Source: an uncultured Mollicutes bacterium
Lineage (GTDB): Bacteria > Bacillota_I > Bacilli_A > Acholeplasmatales > Anaeroplasmataceae
Direction: 5' to 3'
Length of the DNA stretch: 64,000 bases
NCBI GenBank assembly: GCA_900540175.1
Contig: UQFG01000001.1
Span: 1 to 64,000, forward strand
Shown: positions 9,990 to 19,237 of the stretch, one piece after another
Position numbering within the stretch: the first letter of the stretch is position 1
How the letters are laid out: each line of letters opens with the position of its first letter
The notes under the pieces: generated by a model
What the model saw: only the letters and a program-made list of their open reading frames with translations
Database searches by the model: none
What the model was told of the DNA's origin: nothing
Made by a program: the position numbers and the translations under genes

Positions 9990-10898
9990 ATGGCAACGAT
10001 TACGGCATCAATGGTAAAAGAATTACGGGAAAAGACTTCGGCCGGCATGTTGGATTGCAAAAAAGCCTTGGATGCAACCAACGGCGATATGGAAGAAGCC
10101 GTTACGTGGTTACGTGAAAGAGGAATCGCCAAAGCAGTTAAAAAGGAAAGTGCGGTAGCAGCCGAAGGATTATGCTCTTATGCGGTTTCCGGCAACAAAT
10201 GTGTTGTTTTCGAGTTGAACTCGCAAACGGATTTTGTCGCTCAAAATGAAAAATTTTTAAATCTGTTGGATCAAGTCGGTTCGGCACTTGTCGCATCCGA
10301 TGCCACCAACACTGAAGAAGCATTGGAAGTCGATGTCAACGGTAAAACACTGGGTACTTTGATTTTGGAGGCTTCCGGCGTGATCGGTGAAAAAATCACG
10401 TTAAGACGGGTATCGGTTATTCAAAAACAAGCCGATGAAGTTTTCGGAACGTACAAACATATGAAAGGTCGTATCATTACAGTGGTTACGTTATCGGGCA
10501 ATAACGATGTGGTTGCCAAAGATATCGCCATGCATGTAGCGGCTTTGAATCCGAGATACATTTCCAAAGAAGATGTTCCTGCGGATGTGATTGCCAAAGA
10601 AAAAGAAATCATTTTGGCAGCGGCTTTAAATGAAAATGCCCAATCGGCAAAACCGAAACCGGAAAAGATCGTTGAAGAAAGAATCGTTCCGGGTCGTTTA
10701 GAGAAAAATTTAAAAGAAATTTGCTTACTATCACAAGCATTCGTTAAGAATCCGGATCAAACGGTGGAAGCTTATTTGAATGCGGCCAAATCGACGGTTC
10801 AACATTTTATCCGTTTGGAAGTAGGCGAAGGTATTGAAAAGCAAGTAAATGATTTCGCAGCAGAAGTTGCAGCTCAATCGGCGGCTTTCAATCGTTAA
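9990..10898 (+). CDS. tsf: Translation elongation factor Ts
   Basis: A 302-aa nucleotide-exchange factor for EF-Tu. The N-terminal UBA-like module with MVKELREKTSAGMLDCKKAL (residues 9-28) carries the family signature, followed by the core dimer-interface repeats and the SQTDFVA segment. Length is typical. It is co-transcribed with rpsB and followed by a hairpin terminator. Confidence 0.98.
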   Translation: MATITASMVKELREKTSAGMLDCKKALDATNGDMEEAVTWLRERGIAKAVKKESAVAAEGLCSYAVSGNKCVVFELNSQTDFVAQNEKFLNLLDQVGSALVASDATNTEEALEVDVNGKTLGTLILEASGVIGEKITLRRVSVIQKQADEVFGTYKHMKGRIITVVTLSGNNDVVAKDIAMHVAALNPRYISKEDVPADVIAKEKEIILAAALNENAQSAKPKPEKIVEERIVPGRLEKNLKEICLLSQAFVKNPDQTVEAYLNAAKSTVQHFIRLEVGEGIEKQVNDFAAEVAAQSAAFNR

Positions 10899-10904
10899 TG
10901 TTTA

Positions 10905-11667
<763 letters not shown>

Positions 11668-11676
11668 GGAGGAAAT

Positions 11677-12228
11677 ATGGAAGAATTGGAAATGTCTTTA
11701 TTAGAAGCGGAAGAAAAAATGGACAAGGCGATTGCAGCCTATGAGCGGGAATTATCAACAGTCAGAACCGGTCGGGCCAATGCCTCCTTACTTGATTCGA
11801 TTGCCATCGAATACTACGGTGTTGTAACCCCGATCAAACAACTGGCTTCCATTACCGTTCCGGAGGCCAATCAGTTGTATATCAAGCCGTTTGATAAATC
11901 TTCCTGCAAAGAAATCGAACGGGCGATTTTGGCTTCTCCGCTTGGACTGACTCCTCAAAACGACGGCAACGGAGTTCGTTTGATTTTACCGCAAATGACG
12001 GAAGAACGCCGTCGGGAATTAACAAAAGTAGTCGGCAAAATGGAAGAACAAGCCAAAGTGGCGGTTCGGAATATCCGCAGAGATACCAATGATCAAATCA
12101 AAAAATTGGATCTTCCGGAAGATGACTGTAAGAGCGCACTGGAAGATGTTCAGAAATTAACCGATGAAAAGATCGCGTTGGTCGATGATTTGACAACCAA
12201 GAAAAATAAAGATTTAATGTCCATTTAA
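11677..12228 (+). CDS. frr: Ribosome recycling factor
   Basis: A 183-aa RRF with the conserved LSTVRTGRANASLLD segment near residue 27 and the DLPEDD/EDVQKLTD C-terminal helices. It splits post-termination ribosomes together with EF-G. A perfect AGGAGG precedes the ATG. A terminator follows, so the expected uppS does not follow directly. Confidence 0.97.
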   Translation: MEELEMSLLEAEEKMDKAIAAYERELSTVRTGRANASLLDSIAIEYYGVVTPIKQLASITVPEANQLYIKPFDKSSCKEIERAILASPLGLTPQNDGNGVRLILPQMTEERRRELTKVVGKMEEQAKVAVRNIRRDTNDQIKKLDLPEDDCKSALEDVQKLTDEKIALVDDLTTKKNKDLMSI

Positions 12229-12233
12229 ATTTT

Positions 12234-12270
12234 AAAAACCTACCTAGTTTTTCGGTGTAGGTTTTTTGTT
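12234..12270 (+). terminator. Rho-independent terminator after frr
   Basis: AAAAACCTAC (12234-12243) pairs with GTAGGTTTTT (12257-12266), followed by more T residues. Confidence 0.85.
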
Positions 12271-12304
12271 TTACGACAGGAAATACTTTCTTTTTGCCCT
12301 GTCT

Positions 12305-12315
12305 GATGATATAAT
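12305..12315 (+). promoter_or_regulatory. Extended -10 promoter before cdsA
   Basis: TGATATAAT sits at 12307-12315 with no good -35 box at the standard distance; position after the frr terminator and 37 bp before cdsA supports it. Confidence 0.5.
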
Positions 12316-12351
12316 ATAGGCTATATATACGCTGTTGCGTTGGAGGTTTTT

Positions 12352-13299
12352 ATGAAGAAAAGAGTTGTAACCGCAATCATTTTGGCCATCATACTCATTC
12401 CTCTTATTTTTGTCAAAGCACTGTTTCCGCTGCTGCAGGTTATTATTATTTTATTCTGCGGTATTGCAACCATGGAAATGATCAATATGTGTCAGCAAAA
12501 AAAGAAGATTCCGATCGGGGTCAGAGTTTTAATTGTTTTATCGACGATTTTGATTTATTTGGGAATCGTCAATGAAGATCCTTCCTGTCAATCGTCCCTT
12601 GTTACTGAGATCATGGATCATTTTGAATTCAAATTGAGTATTATTACCACGTTGACGATTACGGCAGCATTGATTTTCAGTTGTCAGGTATTTGTGAAAG
12701 ATTTTGATGCAACCGATGTCGGAAGTTGCTTGATGATCATTTTATATATTGCGCTCGGCTTTTCTTCTTTGACGATTTTACTGTTTAACGGGATGCGTTT
12801 TATCATTTATTTGTTGATTATTTGCATCTGTACGGATGTTTTTGCCTATTTGTTCGGCATTCGTTTCGGAAAGCATAAAATGGTTCCGCATATTTCTCCT
12901 AAAAAAACGTGGGAAGGAGCTTTGGGAGGCACATTTTTCGGAACGCTGATCGGAAGTCTTTTCGCTATTTTTTATGAATCGTTTTCCGGATATTTCGTTG
13001 CCAACGGTGATGCCGGTGAATTCTTTTTCGGGGTCTTTGATTTCGACAATGTATCAACGGCAGTCAATGTCATCATGATCATTGGGTTGTCGTTTGTCTT
13101 GTCTGTTTTTTCCCAAATCGGCGATTTGGTGGCTTCCAAATTCAAACGGACGTACGAAATCAAAGATTTTTCACAGGTTTTTCCGGGGCACGGCGGTATT
13201 TTGGATCGGTTTGATTCCATGTTGTTTTCATCGATCGTATTCTTATGCTTTATAACGGTTGTCCGAGTGGCCATGCCGATTCTTTCGGGAGTCTTTTGA
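12352..13299 (+). CDS. cdsA: Phosphatidate cytidylyltransferase
   Basis: A 315-aa integral membrane enzyme making CDP-diacylglycerol from phosphatidate and CTP, the branch point of phospholipid synthesis. Several hydrophobic helices span the first 170 residues; the family signature lies at the C-terminal side, with SPKKTWEGALGG (about 180-191), SQIGDLVASKFKR and the FPGHGGILDRFDS segment. The ATG at 12352 has TGGAGG at 12341-12346. dxr starts 1 bp after the stop, forming cdsA-dxr-rseP. Confidence 0.96.
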   Translation: MKKRVVTAIILAIILIPLIFVKALFPLLQVIIILFCGIATMEMINMCQQKKKIPIGVRVLIVLSTILIYLGIVNEDPSCQSSLVTEIMDHFEFKLSIITTLTITAALIFSCQVFVKDFDATDVGSCLMIILYIALGFSSLTILLFNGMRFIIYLLIICICTDVFAYLFGIRFGKHKMVPHISPKKTWEGALGGTFFGTLIGSLFAIFYESFSGYFVANGDAGEFFFGVFDFDNVSTAVNVIMIIGLSFVLSVFSQIGDLVASKFKRTYEIKDFSQVFPGHGGILDRFDSMLFSSIVFLCFITVVRVAMPILSGVF

Positions 13300-13300
13300 T

Positions 13301-14455
13301 ATGAAATTCATTTATTTGTTAGGGGCTTGCGGTTCCATCGGAACCCAAACACTGGATATTATCCGCAAGAATCCAACCGAGTTTAAAGTAGTCGGAATGA
13401 GTGTCGGGTCCGATCAACGTCTTTCTAAAGAACTGGTCGAAGAATTTCAACCGGAAATCGTGTGTTTCCGAAAAAAAGAACAAATGTTTCATTGGAAAAA
13501 CGAAGTAAAAGCCGTTTACGGTGAGGAAGGATTACTGGAAATTGCCCGTTATCATCGGTATGAAAATGAATGGTTGGTCAATGCGTTGGTTGGTGTTTCC
13601 GGACTTCATCCGACGGTTTTGGCCATTCAAAATAAAAAAAATATTGCTCTTGCCAATAAAGAAACATTGGTTGTCGGCGGCGATATTGTTTGTTCTTTGG
13701 TTCAAGAGTATCAAGTAGTGTTATTGCCGATTGATTCTGAGCATTCGGCGATTTTACAATGCATTCAAGGTGAAAAGAAAGAAGAAATCAAGCGCTTGGT
13801 GATTACCGCTTCGGGCGGTTCGTTTCGAAACAAGACTCGCGATCAGTTGGCTTTTGTAACCAAAGAAGAGGCTTTAAAGCATCCGAACTGGAAAATGGGG
13901 CCTAAAATTACCATTGATTCGGCAACGATGATGAACAAAGGGTTCGAGGTAATCGAAGCCCATTACTTGTTCGATATTCCTTACGAAAAAATTACGACGA
14001 TTTTACATCCGGAAAGCATCGTTCATTCTTTGGTTGAATTTCAAGACGGTTCGATCAAAGCCCAACTAGGGAAATCGGATATGCATTTGCCGATTGCGTA
14101 TGCGCTTTTTTACCCCAACCACCGAAAATGGGATGAAGAATCGCTGTCGCTTTTGGATTTGACGCTCCGTTTTCAGGAACTATCTTTTTCGCGGTATCCT
14201 TGCCTTTCTTATGCGCTAGAAGCGGCTCAAAAAGGCGGGCTTTATCTTGCTGTTTTGAATGCCAGCAACGAGGCAGCCGTTGAATTGTTTTTAAACGATC
14301 GGATTTCTTTTTTACAGATCGAAGAAATTATCCGGAAAGAAATTCGAAAACCGGACTATCAAAGCAAAACCGTTCCGTCTCTTGAAGAACGGTTGCGTGT
14401 TTCTAAAGAAGTTTATCAGCAAATTTTACATGAACATGGAGTGATGAAATCGTGA
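13301..14455 (+). CDS. dxr: 1-deoxy-D-xylulose-5-phosphate reductoisomerase
   Basis: A 384-aa NADPH-dependent enzyme of the non-mevalonate isoprenoid pathway. The nucleotide-binding GACGSIGTQTLD is at residues 7-18 (the usual Ser/Thr is replaced by Ala-Cys at the first positions), ALANKE and SEHSA metal/substrate motifs follow, then ATMMNKGFEVIEAHYLF. The ATG at 13301 is chosen because it places the Rossmann motif at the N-terminus. The stop overlaps the GTG start of rseP. Confidence 0.96.
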   Translation: MKFIYLLGACGSIGTQTLDIIRKNPTEFKVVGMSVGSDQRLSKELVEEFQPEIVCFRKKEQMFHWKNEVKAVYGEEGLLEIARYHRYENEWLVNALVGVSGLHPTVLAIQNKKNIALANKETLVVGGDIVCSLVQEYQVVLLPIDSEHSAILQCIQGEKKEEIKRLVITASGGSFRNKTRDQLAFVTKEEALKHPNWKMGPKITIDSATMMNKGFEVIEAHYLFDIPYEKITTILHPESIVHSLVEFQDGSIKAQLGKSDMHLPIAYALFYPNHRKWDEESLSLLDLTLRFQELSFSRYPCLSYALEAAQKGGLYLAVLNASNEAAVELFLNDRISFLQIEEIIRKEIRKPDYQSKTVPSLEERLRVSKEVYQQILHEHGVMKS

Positions 14456-16137
14456 TTTTAGCTCTTCAGGGAGTTCCTTTGGTTCTTGTCAGCATTCTTG
14501 CTTTTATTATTATCATCGGTTTGGTTGTGGTCGTTCATGAAGGCGGTCATTTCTTTTTCGCCCGACGGGCGGGTATTTTATGCCATGAATTTTCGATCGG
14601 TATGGGACCTGCCATTTATAAAAAAAAGATCGGCGAAACGACTTTTTGTATTCGGGCCATTCCGATCGGCGGTTATGTTTCCATGGCAGGAGAAGAAATA
14701 ACAGCCGACTTGATTAAGAAAAACAGCACCGTCGGTTTGAATTTATTGGACGGAAAAGTCAGTGAAATCATTGTCGGAGCCTTTACGGACTCAGCTGTCA
14801 AAGGTGAAGTCATAGATTTTGATTTATACGGTAAAGACGGTAGTCCGCTTTACATAACGGTTCATGACGGATTAACCGAACGGTATTTGGAAGTTTTACC
14901 GGACGCTTTTTACATCATCAATGAAAAACAGCGGATGCAAATTACACCATATCATCGCTCGTTTGAATCCAAAACGTTGTGGCAACGGTTTCTAACACTT
15001 TTTGCCGGACCGTTTATGAATTTTTTACTGGCTATCGTTTTGTATTTGATTGTTTCTTTCGCAAGCGGTGTTCCCGATTACAGTTCCACGACATTGGGTG
15101 TGGTTTCTTCATCCATGCCGGCTTCCTCTGTTTTACAAGTCGGCGATCAAATTACCAAAATGAACGGTGTTTCGGTTTCAAATTGGAATGAACTTTCCGC
15201 AGCGCTCGATAATTTGGCAGAAGAAGGAAAAACCAGTGTATCCATTGAGTTTATTCGCGATGGAATCACTTATCAGGAAGAAGTTTCCTGTACGACGTAT
15301 ATTGCTTCTCTTGGTTTATCGAATATTCAAGCCGAAGAAAAAAGTTTCCCAGACGGAATCGACCAAGGATTAATTGTCGGGAATTTGGCACTTCGTTATG
15401 TGGATGAAGGAAAGAAAGGAAGCTATCCGCTTTCTTACGGCGATATCCTTTTAAAGGTTAGAATCGACCACTTTGTCGGAAAACAGCCACAAGAAGGGGA
15501 AATTACCGTTTTAAAAGATTGGGGACAACTGGTTACCTTGTTTAACGAGACCGATGTGGCCAACGTCTATTTTGAATATTATTCCTATCAAAAACAAGGG
15601 ATTGTCACGATCGAGGATTGTATTCAAGAAAACGCAGTTTTACAAACGTACGGCGATGAAGTTTTAACCAATCAGCGAATCGAAAAGATTCAAATCAAAA
15701 TCGGTATTTCACCGGAAAACCATTTTGATTTTTTTGGTGCGATCGGTCTTGCTTTTGGCAATTTCTGGGATGATTTCACGTTGATCTTTCGGACACTTGC
15801 TTTGTTGATTGCACCTTCCGGAATTAGGCAGGTCGGCGTTTCCGATTTGTCCAGTTTTGTCGGTATCTTTTCATTGGTCGAAACATTTATCGGAGCCGGG
15901 TTTTTATCGCTGCTGGCATTTACGGCCTTGCTGTCGGTCAATTTAGGTGTCATGAATTTACTGCCGATTCCCGCTTTAGACGGCGGAAGAATCGTCTTCT
16001 TGGGATATGAATTGGTTACTAGGAAAAAACCAAGTAAAAAAGTTGAAAACATCATTAATAATATATTCTTTATCTTGTTGTTGATTTTATTTGTCGTTGT
16101 TACCTATAATGATATTTTGCGGTTGATAAGAAAATAA
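14452..16137 (+). CDS. rseP: RseP/RasP site-2 intramembrane metalloprotease
   Basis: A 561-aa intramembrane zinc protease that cuts anti-sigma factors or signal peptides within the membrane. The HEGGH zinc motif is His29-His33 in the first transmembrane helix, a PDZ domain lies around 210-290, and the third-ligand motif LPIPALDGGR is near 503-512 in a C-terminal helix. Starts with GTG overlapping the dxr stop. At 561 aa it is longer than the usual ~420; extra sequence lies before the PDZ (about 85-165) and between PDZ and the second catalytic half (300-415). Confidence 0.94.
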   Translation: MILALQGVPLVLVSILAFIIIIGLVVVVHEGGHFFFARRAGILCHEFSIGMGPAIYKKKIGETTFCIRAIPIGGYVSMAGEEITADLIKKNSTVGLNLLDGKVSEIIVGAFTDSAVKGEVIDFDLYGKDGSPLYITVHDGLTERYLEVLPDAFYIINEKQRMQITPYHRSFESKTLWQRFLTLFAGPFMNFLLAIVLYLIVSFASGVPDYSSTTLGVVSSSMPASSVLQVGDQITKMNGVSVSNWNELSAALDNLAEEGKTSVSIEFIRDGITYQEEVSCTTYIASLGLSNIQAEEKSFPDGIDQGLIVGNLALRYVDEGKKGSYPLSYGDILLKVRIDHFVGKQPQEGEITVLKDWGQLVTLFNETDVANVYFEYYSYQKQGIVTIEDCIQENAVLQTYGDEVLTNQRIEKIQIKIGISPENHFDFFGAIGLAFGNFWDDFTLIFRTLALLIAPSGIRQVGVSDLSSFVGIFSLVETFIGAGFLSLLAFTALLSVNLGVMNLLPIPALDGGRIVFLGYELVTRKKPSKKVENIINNIFFILLLILFVVVTYNDILRLIRK

Positions 16138-16155
16138 AGAAAAGGAAGATCATGC

Positions 16156-17634
16156 ATGAATTATAAAAATCCGGTTTTGATGTGTGATGTACAGGATGGA
16201 AGTATTTTAAAACGCGGCAATTATTTTTATATGGTCGGTGCGTCGTTTCATTTGATGCCGGCTTTACCGATTTTCAAAAGCAAAAATTTAAAAGATTGGA
16301 AATGCATCGGTCATGTGATCGATGCGTTGCCATTTGCCAAGTTTTTAAATGTAAACAGAAGGGACGGGATTTTTACCCCGTCGCTTTACTATCGAAAAGG
16401 GATTTATTATGTCTTGTTTTCATCCCCTCAAAGCGGTATTTTTGTTTGTTCGTGTACGAATATAGAAAAAGGGAATTGGACCAAACCTCGTTGTTTGCTT
16501 GCCGAACCGGGACTGATCAGTCCCGCTGTTGTTTGGCATCATCGTCACTGCTATTTGGCGTTTACGTGGATCAAAGAAGTTCGTGCAGATGATTCGATGG
16601 TGTGGTTTTATGAGGTTACCCCGGATTTAGAAACGACGATCGGGACGCAAATGTGTTTTTACGACGGTCATCTTTTGGCCCCGCATCTTTCTTCGCTGCA
16701 ATGGATTCAAAAAGACGAATACGTTTATCTGCTTGTTACTTGCGGACAAAAACCTGCGACTTTTCAACTTTGTCTTCGCAGCAAAGATTTGTTTGGACCG
16801 GTCGATGCGAAAATCGTAATGATGGATGGCGCCGATACGTTTTCCGGTCCTTTCTGTGCTCGTTTATTGGAATACAAGAAAGGTTATTGGGCTTCTTTTC
16901 ACTTACAAAATCAAATCGGTTACGGCAATTCCTTATGGATCGGAACGGTTCGCTGGCAATCGGACTGGCCTATTTTGGGGAAAACGGAAGATGATTTGTA
17001 TGGGATTGCCGAACGGCATGGCTATCTTTTGGAACTGGACGATGGCTCCCATTATAAATTGAAAATGAGTGACTTTTTTTCTTCCAAACAAAAAAATCTT
17101 TTATGGCAAACGCCTGCTTGCGTGCCCAAGGATCAATTTTTATTTCAAGATGGATTACAGATGCGGTGTATGTACCATTCCATGGAAGCTATGGCGGCTT
17201 TACATCGTCTTCCGTCTGTTCTTTTGGTGCCGCTTTTGTATCCTTCTTTCAAAGTCAGTGCTTTATCTAGTTTGGCTTTGGAAAACGAAAACGATGAGGT
17301 CGGTATTTGCTTTATGGGGAATCCTTATCGGTATTTATGTGTGGTGCGGAAAAATAAGAAAAACCATTTGCAGTTGAAAGAGGGCTACTTCAATCAGTCT
17401 TACGATGTGGTTTTATGGGACTGTGTTTATCAAAATAAGGAATTGGAATGGATGTTTCGTTTGCAGAAAAACGGATTTTATCAATTCGGGTTTAATCGGA
17501 TTTATTTAAATTTCAAACATCGGATTTCGTCCAACGATCTTTATGGCGGACGGATCGGGTTATATATTCGGGGAATGACCGGTGGCGGCAGTGTCCAATG
17601 GAAATTTTTTAAAGTAAGGGAGTTGAAACGATGA
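16156..17634 (+). CDS. Glycoside hydrolase family 43-like protein
   Basis: A 492-aa intracellular protein (no signal peptide). The N-terminal ~290 residues resemble the five-bladed propeller of GH43 beta-xylosidases/arabinofuranosidases: the opening NPVL..DVQDGSILKRGNYFYM matches the blade carrying the catalytic base, then the FMPxxPIFKSKNLKDW pattern. The C-terminal ~190 residues look like the beta-sandwich seen in GH43 two-domain enzymes. The usual Asp-Pro-Asp motif is degenerate (CDVQDG), so activity is not certain. Its placement between rseP and rlmD is unusual; the stop overlaps rlmD by 4 bp. Confidence 0.75.
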   Translation: MNYKNPVLMCDVQDGSILKRGNYFYMVGASFHLMPALPIFKSKNLKDWKCIGHVIDALPFAKFLNVNRRDGIFTPSLYYRKGIYYVLFSSPQSGIFVCSCTNIEKGNWTKPRCLLAEPGLISPAVVWHHRHCYLAFTWIKEVRADDSMVWFYEVTPDLETTIGTQMCFYDGHLLAPHLSSLQWIQKDEYVYLLVTCGQKPATFQLCLRSKDLFGPVDAKIVMMDGADTFSGPFCARLLEYKKGYWASFHLQNQIGYGNSLWIGTVRWQSDWPILGKTEDDLYGIAERHGYLLELDDGSHYKLKMSDFFSSKQKNLLWQTPACVPKDQFLFQDGLQMRCMYHSMEAMAALHRLPSVLLVPLLYPSFKVSALSSLALENENDEVGICFMGNPYRYLCVVRKNKKNHLQLKEGYFNQSYDVVLWDCVYQNKELEWMFRLQKNGFYQFGFNRIYLNFKHRISSNDLYGGRIGLYIRGMTGGGSVQWKFFKVRELKR

Positions 17635-18983
17635 AAGAAAAAGATACGTTTATTTTAGATATCAAACGACTGGGAATCAATGGAGAGGGGATTGGTTTTT
17701 ACAATCGTATGGCGGTATTTGTGCCGAATGCCATTCCGGGAGAAGGACATTCGGTCAGGGTCGAAGAAGTTCATGAGAAAATGGCTTTGGCCAAGAGTCT
17801 CGAAATCAAAAATCCTTCTTGCGATCGAAGAAATCCTTCTTGCCCTTATTACGGTGTTTGCGGGGGATGTAGTACGGAGCATATTGCTTACGAGAAAATG
17901 CTTGACTACAAAAAAGAGACCTTGCTTGAAGCGTTAAGACGCTATACAACCATCAATTACCGCAAATTCGAAATCGGTAAGACCGTTCCTTCCGATGCAA
18001 TTTACGGTTATCGAAATCGTTCTCAACTGGCCGTCCGCAAACAACCGGATGGAAAACTTCATGCCGTCATGCTGCAACCAAACAGCAATATCGGAATTGA
18101 CATCGATCATTGTTTGGTGGAACATCCGAAGATCAATGAAGTTCGGAAAATCATTTTCCAGTATGCCGAAGAACTTGGGATTTCCTGTTATATGCCGAAA
18201 TACGGCCGAGGTATCCTTCGATATTTGGTCGTAAGAGTCAATACGGCACAAGAGGTCATGGTTTGTTTGGTCTGTGCGGAAAAAAACAACAAGATCAAAG
18301 AGTTGGCTGAGAAAATCATTTCGATCGACGGGGTTGTCAGTGTCTATGAAAATTTCAACTTTTCCAAAAAGGATCGTGATTTTTTCGGAGAAGAAATGCA
18401 TCTGTTAGAAGGCAAACCTTATTTAACGGAAACATTGGGACGGTTGCAATACCGTATTTATCCGACGACTTTTTTTCAATTGAACACGTCCCAAGCGCAA
18501 AAAATGTATGATATTGTCAAGAAGTTTTGTAAGTTATCGAAAAAAGAAACGGTTTTGGATCTTTACTGCGGCATCGGAAGCATTGCGCTTTATTTGGCTG
18601 ATTTAGCTAAAGAAGTTATTGGAATCGAATACAATAAAGATTCTGTTACGGCAGCGATCGAAAATGCTCAAATTAATCGCATTGAAAATGCCCGTTTTTT
18701 TCAAGGAGATGCCGTATCTCTTTTCCCGAAACTCGTAAAAGACGGGTATTCGTTTGATGTTTTAGTAGTGGATCCGCCCAGAACCGGTTTGGGAGAAGAT
18801 CTGATTCGGCTGTTGATTGATTCGAAAATCAAACGCATTGTTTATGTATCTTGTAATCCGGCTACTTTAGCTAAAGATTTGAATCAATTGACAACAACTT
18901 ACAAGATTAACCATATGATTCCTCTGGATATGTTTCCTCAGACTGCTCATGTTGAAACTCTAATTTGTCTCGAACGGAAATAG
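17631..18983 (+). CDS. rlmD: 23S rRNA (uracil-5-)-methyltransferase RlmD/RumA family
   Basis: A 450-aa SAM-dependent m5U methyltransferase. An N-terminal TRAM domain (about 1-60) is followed by the iron-sulfur cysteines Cys71, Cys77 and Cys80 (CPYYGVCGGC) with a later DHC, then the Rossmann domain with VLDLYCGIGSIAL, VDPPRTGL and the catalytic YVSCNPATLAKDL. The last residues, HVETLICLERK, are normal for the family. Because the integrated element begins just downstream, these last codons may be supplied by the element. The gene is intact. Confidence 0.95.
   Translation: MKEKDTFILDIKRLGINGEGIGFYNRMAVFVPNAIPGEGHSVRVEEVHEKMALAKSLEIKNPSCDRRNPSCPYYGVCGGCSTEHIAYEKMLDYKKETLLEALRRYTTINYRKFEIGKTVPSDAIYGYRNRSQLAVRKQPDGKLHAVMLQPNSNIGIDIDHCLVEHPKINEVRKIIFQYAEELGISCYMPKYGRGILRYLVVRVNTAQEVMVCLVCAEKNNKIKELAEKIISIDGVVSVYENFNFSKKDRDFFGEEMHLLEGKPYLTETLGRLQYRIYPTTFFQLNTSQAQKMYDIVKKFCKLSKKETVLDLYCGIGSIALYLADLAKEVIGIEYNKDSVTAAIENAQINRIENARFFQGDAVSLFPKLVKDGYSFDVLVVDPPRTGLGEDLIRLLIDSKIKRIVYVSCNPATLAKDLNQLTTTYKINHMIPLDMFPQTAHVETLICLERK
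18942..18966. other. Candidate left attachment site (attL) in 3' end of rlmD
   Basis: The bases coding for the HVET motif near the RlmD C-terminus lie here. Several Bacillota integrative elements with serine recombinases are known to integrate at this motif of rumA/rlmD. The element's genes (unknown 472-aa protein, serine recombinase) start right after rlmD, and base composition changes there. The matching right end is outside the window, so the core cannot be defined. Confidence 0.4.
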
Positions 18984-19010
18984 CCGTTTGGGGGCAAAAT
19001 TGGAGTAAAT

Positions 19011-19055
19011 AATCACCTTTTATGCTTATACCAGAGCATGAAGGGTGATTTTTCT
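19011..19055 (+). terminator. Terminator after rlmD
   Basis: A 16-bp stem (19011-19026 with 19035-19050, three G-T pairs; arms begin AATCACC and end GGTGATT) is followed by TTTCTTTG. Confidence 0.8.
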
Positions 19056-19187
19056 TTGTCCCGATGGGTAAAAAGGCGTGAGACTTTATGTATTTTTCTG
19101 GGTAATTTAAGACGATAAAATATACTCGGTTGTGGGAACATATCGAGAAATGAATGGTTTTATACCACCCTTGCAAACCCTTTCAAA

Positions 19188-19216
19188 TTGACTATGGAGA
19201 CGATTTGTGGTATCCT
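19188..19216 (+). promoter_or_regulatory. SigA-type promoter of 472-aa gene
   Basis: TTGACT (19188-19193), 17-bp spacer, TATCCT (19211-19216). TTATACCAC (19160-19168) and GTGGTAT (19207-19213) are inverted and bracket the -35, so they could be repressor half-sites. Confidence 0.7.
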
Positions 19217-19237
19217 ATAAGCAAGGAGGAAACTGCC

